DNA from: Gamsiella multidivaricata | Taxonomy: Eukaryota > Mortierellomycota > Mortierellomycetes > Mortierellales > Mortierellaceae | Assembly (NCBI RefSeq): GCF_025024155.1 | Contig: NW_026251766.1 | Location: 124,001 to 188,000, forward strand | Length of the DNA: 64,000 bases | Direction: 5' to 3' | Shown: piece by piece, positions 54,538-62,064 of the stretch | How positions within the stretch are numbered: position 1 is the stretch's first letter | How the letters are laid out: each line of letters begins with the position of its first letter | Program-made: the position numbers and the translations under genes | The notes under the pieces: model-generated | Told to the model about the DNA's origin: nothing | Database searches by the model: none | Seen by the model: only the letters and a program-made list of their open reading frames with translations

Positions 54538-55962
54538 CTAGATGTCTTTTGAGACGAGCGGCACCTTGGACAGGAGCGACTGCAGCAACACTTTTGTTTG
54601 CGGCAGCATCACTGGCCGCCATTGAGCCATGTTCGCCCGATCCTTAGCCTCATCGCGTTCGTCCTGCTCCGTCATATGAACATCGTCAAGGACCATTGCC
54701 TCTCGTTCCCGCGCATAATCGTCGTCTCTGAATTCTCCCTCTTCTTCAACATTATTATAATTGAACCCCTGATGTTCGCCATAAATGTCCTCATGCATCA
54801 TCATGCCAGAGCTGTCCTCATCACATCTTGCTTCTTTATCGCTCTCACACTCGTCCTGATGGTGCTGTGCGCTGACAAGATCCTCGTCAGATGCGGGAGA
54901 AAGCGGCGGGGTCTCCCAGTATAGCAGCCCTGGAGGCGATGAGCGGCTCATACGATCTTCACCAGAGCGCGGCCGCTTCGAGAATGTACCGTTAACATTG
55001 TTCCATGGTTCTTCGTTTTGGGGCATTTGGCGCTTGCTGGTATGTGGCCGAAGACGACTGTCGCGATGATGACGTATCTTTTCATCCTCGCTTTCGGAGT
55101 CCATACGTGGCCTTCTTCTCTTTCCGATCCCAGCTTGGAGCCACTTGCGCTCAGACATCAGTGGTTGCTTGAGATCCTTACCGAGCCTTGTCAGTGTACC
55201 AAAGAGCGTTGTCTTGCGCGACCTAAGGAAGCCATTGTCGACTATAAGAGTCCCTGTCTTGAGGTCGAGTACGTCGTCTGGCGGAAGCTCGGATTGGTCC
55301 CTGCCATAGCGTTCAAAGATATCTGACCAAGCATCGGCCAAGCGCTGCAGGGATTCTTCTCGGAGTTCATCCAGCGTCCTTCCACTGCCCTTCAAGCCGT
55401 CGTCCTCGCTGTCGCAGTGTCTTGTGTCTTCTTTCCAGCTGTGAAGACTGTCATCCAGCTCTTCTTCGTATTCTTCATCACCTGGTACATCCTCCTCGAC
55501 TTCGTCTTCGTCTTCGTCTTCATCTTCGTATTCATCTTCGTATTCATATTCGTCGGATTCTTCGTCGTATGGTCCGTCATCCTCTACTTCCTCTTCGTGT
55601 TCCTCTTCGTGTTCCTCTTCGTGTTCCTCTTCGTGTACCTCTTCGTGTTTCTCCTCGTGTTCCTCTTCCTTATTGCCTGCCTTGTCGTCTTGAAGCAATT
55701 TCGAATTGTTTATCGTGTCCTCATCCTGATCACCAACCCCGTTATCCTCCAAGTGGTCAATAGACTCTCGCGAACCATCCTGATCGTCTTCGTCTAAATC
55801 GAGTGAGAAATGTATTGGTAGCGGAAGACGGTTGTTGGTTCGGCTGGGGATTAATGAGTGTCGGCTGTACATAAGTCTGGGGTGGATGTGTGGACAGAGT
55901 GGGTGTGGTGCGGTCCTTTTGGGATGCCTCTTTTGAAAGAAAAAGCCCTGTTGGGGCGCCAT
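54538..55962 (-). CDS. Scm3/HJURP-like CENP-A chaperone candidate
   Basis: Single-exon gene of 474 residues, ATG at 55962. After a basic N-terminus there is a long acidic stretch (about residues 60-165) with tandem EEEHEEEH-type units and E/D/Y repeats. Then comes a compact helical motif, LREESLQRLADAWSDIFERY followed by DDVLDLKTGTLIVDNGFLRS. This R-x-A-x-x-W-x-x-I-F-E-x-Y...D-L-x-T-G-x-x-x-V-D-N-G-x-L-R arrangement is the CENP-A-recognition signature of Scm3/HJURP, which deposits centromeric histone H3. The remainder is Arg/Ser/Asp-rich and disordered. The family call rests on this one motif. The acidic tract suits histone binding, but simple acidic nuclear proteins can look alike outside the motif. 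Confidence 0.65.
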   Translation of the reverse strand: MAPQQGFFFQKRHPKRTAPHPLCPHIHPRLMYSRHSLIPSRTNNRLPLPIHFSLDLDEDDQDGSRESIDHLEDNGVGDQDEDTINNSKLLQDDKAGNKEEEHEEKHEEVHEEEHEEEHEEEHEEEVEDDGPYDEESDEYEYEDEYEDEDEDEDEVEEDVPGDEEYEEELDDSLHSWKEDTRHCDSEDDGLKGSGRTLDELREESLQRLADAWSDIFERYGRDQSELPPDDVLDLKTGTLIVDNGFLRSRKTTLFGTLTRLGKDLKQPLMSERKWLQAGIGKRRRPRMDSESEDEKIRHHRDSRLRPHTSKRQMPQNEEPWNNVNGTFSKRPRSGEDRMSRSSPPGLLYWETPPLSPASDEDLVSAQHHQDECESDKEARCDEDSSGMMMHEDIYGEHQGFNYNNVEEEGEFRDDDYAREREAMVLDDVHMTEQDERDEAKDRANMAQWRPVMLPQTKVLLQSLLSKVPLVSKDI

Positions 55963-56407
55963 GGTTTCCACGTGACCATTGCACCCTTTTTTTCAAAACG
56001 AGGAAAAACCACAGCTGCTCAGGCGTCATCAACCATCGCCTCAGCAGCTCCTTCATCTTTACCCCATCACACTCCAACCCATCCCATCCCATCCCATCCC
56101 ATTCATATCTCCTCACCACTCATACACACACCCACTCTTACTCCCACACTCTAGACGAACAATACAAACAAACTTTCCTTCACTCCCCAAGTTGCATTGT
56201 CTTGACCTGACCTGACCTGACCAAGACCAAGACCAAGACTAAGACAAGATCAAGACCAAGGTAAGCATGTGCTTCCATCGACTTCAAGGAGATAATACCC
56301 ATTGCTCCAGCGGATCATGCCTCTCATCTCATATCTCTTCCTTTCAGCACCCTGCCCAGTTCAGACAGTCCAGCCAGTTCAGCCTTGACCACAAGCCTAG
56401 TCCTGCA
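55963..56407. promoter_or_regulatory. Divergent promoter and 5'UTR intron of the ankyrin gene
   Basis: CATCCCATCCCATCC-type repeats lie at about 56075-56105 and GACCAAGACCAAG repeats at 56206-56260. A probable 5'UTR intron lies at 56261-56347 (GTAAGC donor, CTTTCAG acceptor), just before the chosen ATG at 56408. Confidence 0.55.
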
Positions 56408-59400
56408 ATGGTTTCTCATCTTCATCCCCAGCTCCTCGCCGAATCCTCCTGCGACCCGGATCTCGAGTGGCTCAAAGCCCGTTTTGGACCATACTCCATC
56501 GAAAACCCTCCGCCCCAGCCAATGGAGATCTCTGTCCGGGCCGGCGACTACCATGCCGTCGCATTCATCCTCGCCATGCGCAGGCGCTCTCGCCTCGCAG
56601 CCGTTGCTGCCTCTACGTCCGTCTCCGATGTATCATCTTCATTCACCTCTCTCACCTCAGTGCCGCCGAACGTCAAGGTGTCTTGGCCTATTCAACGTTT
56701 TACCAACAGTCGCACCAACCAAAGCAGCCACAGCTCACAAAGATCCTCCACCTCAAAGGGTGTCTACGCCGACAGCAACACCGCACCATACAACAGCTAC
56801 TACAGTAGAACGGCAAGTGGCAGCTACCGCAGGACTTATATCGACAACTCTGGACACCCTTTTGCACTCATGGCCACCTCTTCCACAGCAGCATACCGCC
56901 AACAGTCTGCCATCTCTCAGGAATACTCACTGTCGGCAGAGTATGCGCTCTACGCCCGACCAGGACAACTCATGCGGGACAAGCCTTTGGGCCAGAACCA
57001 GACATATCTCCACCTCGCATGTCAATACGTCATCCTCGACGATCCTTCTGTGCTCTGGAACATGATCGACATCCTAATTCATGAGGGCTACGATCCTATG
57101 GCTTTGCGAGTTGACGGTGCAACGCCCCTGCACATTCTCGTCCAGGAACAACCAGAGGCGCTCGAGTCCATTAAACTGCTGGTTCAACACGGCGCTGATG
57201 TGAACCATGCGACAGAAAAAGGGCTCTCGGTGTTACATACCCTCGCACATTCATACAGGTCTGGCTGTCTCGAGGCCATGAAGCTGCTGGTTTCCCTTGG
57301 CGCAGATGTCTCGGCTATTAGTGTCCATGGCTGGAGCGTCATGCATACCTTTGCTCGATATAACGCCGAGCCTTACGACTGCATCAAGTACCTGATCGAG
57401 CATGGCGTCTCGGTCCATTCACAGACGGACGAGCAATGCACAGTCCTGCATGCCCTGGCAAGGTGTATTTTCAAGGGCGAATACTCAAGGGCAAGTAAGG
57501 ATATGCTTAAGACCATCAAGCTGGTGGTAGAGCACGGAGTCGACGTGAACGCAAAGACGATCAAGCAGTGGACGGCACTTCACTATACCGCAAAGGATAA
57601 CCCAGACCCCGTTGAGGCGCTTGCATATCTTTTGGAGAATGGTGCCGACGTCAACGTGATTGGTGCTGACGGATGGAGCGTTTTGCATTGTCTGGTCCGA
57701 TACAACAAGTCGCCGCTAGCGGGGATCAGATTGCTCGTGAACGCAGGAGTCGATGTTAACGTTCTCAAGGCTGGACATGCAACCGCACTGCACTCGCTTG
57801 CAAAACATTGCCATGACCCCTATGAGTCGTACGAGTCCATCAAGGTGTTGCTGGATGCAGGAGTCGATGTCAACAAACAAGGGAAGAAAGAATGGACGAC
57901 CCTTCACTTCTTGGTCTACAGTAACAAGAAACCCATGGCTGCATTGAGACTGTTGCTCGAGGCAGGTGCGACCGTTCACGACAAGACAGCAGATGGCTGG
58001 TCGCCGACACACTTGCTCGCCAACTCAAACGAGGATCCATTGGAGGCTCTCAAGATTCTGGTCGAATACGGCGCGGACGTGAATGCAGTCGGCAAAAACG
58101 GGTGGTCCGTCCTGCACAGTGTTGCCAGATGCACGCCTCAGCCGCTAGAGTCTATCAGATTTCTGCTGCAGTGTGGAGCGGATCCGACAGTGACAACGCA
58201 GGACGGATGGAGCATCCTGCACTTTTTAGCCAACTATTGCGCGAATCCTTTGGAGAGTATGCGTCTATTAATCGAGGCCGGCGCGGACGTCAACGCCAAG
58301 ACAAAGAGTGACTGGACGTCGCTTCATCTCGTCGCCCGCGCCAATCATCAACCGCTAGAGTTGTTCAAGCTGCTGCTGAACCACGGCGCCGATGCTACGG
58401 CAATCGGACACAAAGACTGGACAGTGCTGCATTCCTTGGTGCGCTACAATCCGGAACCGTACGAGTGTATTCAATTGCTTCTTGACGCCGGTGCCGACTT
58501 TACGAAAAAGACAGGAAGTGACTGGACATGCATGGATTTGTTGACGCGGTATTGCCCGGACCCTGTTCCCTCAATGACGCTCCTACTCTCCAAGGGCGCA
58601 AAGCTGACACCGCAGTCCATCTTCCATGTAGCGGAGCATAATCAGGACCCAGTCGAGGTGCTCAACCTGATTCTTCAACACAATCCACAGGGATGCTCGG
58701 ATCAGGACTCCAGAGGGAATACTGCAATGCACATCGCTGTCAGCTGCCAAAAGAAACCCATTTCTGCGCTGGAGACGCTTCTGCTGCATGGTGCGGACAT
58801 TAATGCCAAAGGCAACATGGGGCGTTCGCCACTGCACGACGCGATTGAACGGCCAGATCAACAGGACCAGGAAGAACTGTTGGACTGGATGCTGGATCAT
58901 GGCGCCGACCCTTATCAGACATTCGATGAAGGTGGACCTCTGACAGCAATGCTTCTTGCAGCGAGGATCGGGAATGAGACCTGTCTCCGAGTGCTTTGGG
59001 ACTGGGTCGGGGACGAGCTGACAATGAAGGAAATTGAGACGGCACGATCGGAGGCTCAAGGTCGACGGGTGCGCGAGTTCTTGCGGAAACAGATTCAGCG
59101 GCGGAGAGAGATGAACTCTTTAGAGCCGATCAAGACGCTAAAAGTGAGACGCAAGAAAAAGACTCCAGCACCTCCTGCAGCCATAGCAGGTATTTCAGGC
59201 ACGGTGGTGAGTGGCACAAGCTTGGTACAGAGTCCGGTTGCTCAGGGAAGCGGCGACCATGGACTGGCGGGAGCAGATGGACTGCCACTATCAAGCAGCG
59301 CAAGTTTCAGCGTACCTGGGTCGGTTGTTCCTGGTGGAGGAGATAACTCGGGAGAGGAAGAAGAGGACGAGGAAGATTATGACGAGTTGGTGATCATTGG

Positions 59401-59548
59401 CCATGGCGAGAATGACACCGTTGACGAGGAGGCGGCGAGGATGCGGTCCTTGAACGAAGAGACTTCGCAGCATGTCATCACAGGTAAGGGAGCTAGCTGT
59501 ATAACTAACCTGTTTTTTTATTATTTTCTAGTTACTAGTTATATGTGA
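56408..59548 (+). CDS. Large ankyrin-repeat protein
   Basis: Exons 56408-59483 and 59532-59548 (GTAAGG donor, ACTAAC branch, TTTCTAG acceptor; phase 1) give 1,030 residues. The ATG at 56408 follows the probable 5'UTR intron; an upstream in-frame ATG at 56267 lies inside that intron. A Ser/Thr/Tyr-rich region (residues about 45-190) precedes some 18-20 ankyrin repeats (about 195-860). Many carry a distinctive unit of the form D-G-W-S-V-L-H-x-L-x-R-Y-N-x-x-P-x-E-x-I-x-L-L-x-A-G-A-D-V, with Trp and an inserted N-x-x-P-x-E. A basic helical stretch (REFLRKQIQRRREM) and an acidic tail follow. Probably a cytosolic or nuclear scaffold; partners unknown. No catalytic domain seen. Confidence 0.9.
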   Translation: MVSHLHPQLLAESSCDPDLEWLKARFGPYSIENPPPQPMEISVRAGDYHAVAFILAMRRRSRLAAVAASTSVSDVSSSFTSLTSVPPNVKVSWPIQRFTNSRTNQSSHSSQRSSTSKGVYADSNTAPYNSYYSRTASGSYRRTYIDNSGHPFALMATSSTAAYRQQSAISQEYSLSAEYALYARPGQLMRDKPLGQNQTYLHLACQYVILDDPSVLWNMIDILIHEGYDPMALRVDGATPLHILVQEQPEALESIKLLVQHGADVNHATEKGLSVLHTLAHSYRSGCLEAMKLLVSLGADVSAISVHGWSVMHTFARYNAEPYDCIKYLIEHGVSVHSQTDEQCTVLHALARCIFKGEYSRASKDMLKTIKLVVEHGVDVNAKTIKQWTALHYTAKDNPDPVEALAYLLENGADVNVIGADGWSVLHCLVRYNKSPLAGIRLLVNAGVDVNVLKAGHATALHSLAKHCHDPYESYESIKVLLDAGVDVNKQGKKEWTTLHFLVYSNKKPMAALRLLLEAGATVHDKTADGWSPTHLLANSNEDPLEALKILVEYGADVNAVGKNGWSVLHSVARCTPQPLESIRFLLQCGADPTVTTQDGWSILHFLANYCANPLESMRLLIEAGADVNAKTKSDWTSLHLVARANHQPLELFKLLLNHGADATAIGHKDWTVLHSLVRYNPEPYECIQLLLDAGADFTKKTGSDWTCMDLLTRYCPDPVPSMTLLLSKGAKLTPQSIFHVAEHNQDPVEVLNLILQHNPQGCSDQDSRGNTAMHIAVSCQKKPISALETLLLHGADINAKGNMGRSPLHDAIERPDQQDQEELLDWMLDHGADPYQTFDEGGPLTAMLLAARIGNETCLRVLWDWVGDELTMKEIETARSEAQGRRVREFLRKQIQRRREMNSLEPIKTLKVRRKKKTPAPPAAIAGISGTVVSGTSLVQSPVAQGSGDHGLAGADGLPLSSSASFSVPGSVVPGGGDNSGEEEEDEEDYDELVIIGHGENDTVDEEAARMRSLNEETSQHVITGKGASCITNLFFYYFLVTSYM

Positions 59549-60393
59549 TGTTTACAGCCTCAGTCCGACTGACTCATGGTATTGGCTTTTATTGTCAACG
59601 TATAGAAACGCGATCCACGCTTTGCTGGAGGGCTGCTCGAGAACAGTTTTTGATCAATGTCCGATAGGCCGACGACTGGATACTATATAGATCAAAGGAC
59701 CCGCAGCGTATGTCGCTGTCGCCGATACGGACGACCCGCTCGAGGAGCTGCATTTATCCTTTCAACTTGGGTACTTGTAGTTCATACAGCTTACCTGTAG
59801 CGTCTGCATTCAATTCAGAGGAATACGCGGTTAGCAGGCATATTATTAAAACAGCAAGCAAAGGCAGAGTGCCTGCCTGCAAATTGTTCATGAAGATTTC
59901 AAGCCCAACAAATCGTATTGTTCTAGCGATGTCCTCGCGGCTCCTACTGTAGTTCGCATGTGGCGACTGATGAACTGGGGTCTGCTGGGGTTTGACGGCT
60001 CTGGCCCTTGTTCGTTGCTGCTGATGTTGATGGGCCCTGGTCTATTGCTCGTTTTTTGTTCCTGCTCGCTGCTGCAGATATTGACGGATCTGGGGCTGCT
60101 GCTGTTGTTGCAGGACTTTACAAAGGCTTGTATTTGTCGGGTCTCTTCTGATCCTGTAGCAGCACCTGGCATACGCTGACTATGTTTTCGCTCCCCACTG
60201 CATCGCGATCGAACAACACACGGCACCCGGATCAATGTTTGCAGCATGACCAGGAACTGAGTACAGTCCAGACTAGGACATTTTGCGCTTATATACTACC
60301 CATGTGCACCCAGCACAACATACCCCAAGCTCAAATCACATCGCATCTCACTATTAATGAAGTATTAATGAAGAACATCTCATACGGTGTCAA
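59549..60393. other. Intergenic, possible short repeat-bearing frame
   Basis: A minus-strand frame at 59888-60247 (119 aa) contains approximate internal repeats (NICSSEQEQKTSN, then NISSNEQGPEPSN), but has no recognisable domain or promoter context. It is listed as weak. Confidence 0.25.
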
Positions 60394-60960
60394 TCAAGAA
60401 AAAGGTTTAGTATTACGGTTCATGGCGATCAGTGTCTGCCTGAAGAAGTTGCCTTGTCTCGAAATTTGTTCCAGTAGCCACACGAGGCGCCCGAATACAT
60501 ACTCCACTTCGTCGCCGAGTTCGTCTGCACAGTAGTAGTTGATTTTCTTTGAAAGGGCAGATTCGCGGATTATCGGCGTCATGTTGGTGGGGTTAAATGT
60601 GCAGTCTAGAAAATGCCATTCCTTGGAATCCGTTACAATCCCGTAAGAGATGTGTTGTGGTATCATCGTGAGCGGTCGGTCGCTCAATCGAGGTTACCTC
60701 GAGTTAGGATATGCCTTGCATAATTTCATAGTGCTTAATCTCGAACGCTCCAACTTTGAGGGAGGAATCATGTTTGGATTCAACATGTAGTCGATTGACC
60801 ATGGCCGCGCCTTCCTTTGACTCTTTTCTCCCAATGAAGTTGCAAATCTGGAAAATGTAGAATGGAGTGGACAAGGGCCCTCTTGCTGAGCTGTCTTCTC
60901 GTAACTGCAGCATTGGAGCAGAATCTGGTATCTCTTTCTCTCTTTATCTTTATCTTTATC
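60394..60960 (-). pseudogene. Crinkler-like / restriction-nuclease-like gene relic
   Basis: The minus strand reads STPFYIFQICNFIGRKES and SSLKVGAFEIKHYEIMQGIS up to a stop near 60700. A second frame then reads ISYGIVTDSKEWHFLDCTF and DELGDEVEYVFGRLVWLLEQ to a stop at 60394. The E-I-K-H-x-E-I-x-x-G-I and G-I-V-T-D-x-x-E-W-x-F-L-x-C segments, and the closing G-x-x-V-W-L-L-E, match a pattern recalled from Crinkler-type proteins that are expanded in Glomeromycota and Mucoromycota. The frame change near 60690 may be a frameshift or an unrecognised intron. N-terminal translocation motifs are absent, so a fragment is most likely. Confidence 0.45.
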
Positions 60961-62064
60961 TTTATCTTTATTCTTTACGCGCATAGAACATGAATCTCCT
61001 CCACACTGCCCTTCCGTACAGCCTCTCATCCTTCATTTATGTCTTTCACCTTTCTTTTTCCCCTCCCCCCCTCCCCCGCTGCTTCGCACCTTATCTCGGC
61101 TCACTCGCCCTTCTTTTCCACGCTGTCTGTGCCCCTGCCAGGCTCTCCACGCACTTTCTACAGTTTTTTTTGCCTGTTCCTTCTATATCAGCAACTCGTG
61201 GAGAGGCATGCCTGAAGGGTTGGGAGAATTCGGGTTCTTCTCAGGGTATGCGGTGCTGTTAACATCGTCCGCTATTTGTCCTGGCTGTGATAAACCTTCC
61301 CGTTGTTTTGCCTCTACTAACAATCATGAGTTGTCATAGTATTCACCCTGCCAGCGTCGGCGTTAAGTATCGCCAATATAGCCTGATCTTCCAAAGGAGC
61401 TGGCTGCAAGGGCGCAGTCTCAATGTCTCAATGTCTCAATGCCAGGGTAAATCTCCTCACCGGTGAAAAAATATTCACCGGTGAACAAAGAATCGGTGAG
61501 ATCCAGTGAAATTCAGTGATATAGAAGTGCTATTGCCATATGTGGAATTCACCGGTGAAACCCTAAACTCTTTTTTTTTGTTGCCGATGTTCCTTGTCGG
61601 ACCGATAGACCATGTCAACTGTGGGTATACCTTGCTTAGACAAATAGGAGGCCATATCCGAGCCTTACTCATTAGTTTTCTAGCATTGTCTCCCTTTGAT
61701 ATAGAGTGTTCCACAACTCACTTCATTCTTCATTCTTTTACGATTTCACTTAACCTCCAGACCCTTTATTTACCTGTGAATCCTACTTGCTACTTTTTCT
61801 GTCGATTCCTCAGGATGAGGGTTCATTTGGATGCGCTACGCCCCTCAATCTCAACATAGATACGATCTTCGCTCCGCTTATTTTGGTCCGCATACTGTCT
61901 TATACCCCAGTGCTCATTGTCCAAGGCCGCCATCCTTGCCCTTACTCCCTGGTATGGCATGGCATAAGATATATAGCTGGTTGTAATAAGAACCGGTAAT
62001 CATCAGTCATTAGCATTCGCTTCATTATTAATTAAATAAACCCTTTGAAATCTGTACTATCCCT
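60961..62064. promoter_or_regulatory. Intergenic with palindrome cluster
   Basis: A TTTATC-type microsatellite lies at about 60940-60975, C-rich runs at about 61060-61080, tandem AATGTCTC at 61421-61440 and three copies of a 12-bp palindrome at 61456-61559. No gene is supported; a plus-strand frame at 61506-61859 has no coding character. Confidence 0.45.
61456..61559. promoter_or_regulatory. Cluster of TTCACCGGTGAA palindromes
   Basis: Palindromic 12-mers at 61456-61467 (first base C), 61474-61485 and 61548-61559. Half-site-like ATCGGTGAGATC (61492-61503) and CAGTGAAATTCAGTGA lie between them. The spacing suggests a regulator-binding array or remains of a palindromic mobile repeat. Confidence 0.5.

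Noticed and set aside
55417..55797. Hydrophobic Val/Phe/Leu-rich plus-strand frame that looks like a membrane protein
   Set aside because: It is the antisense of the GAA/GAG-rich acidic tract of the Scm3-like gene.
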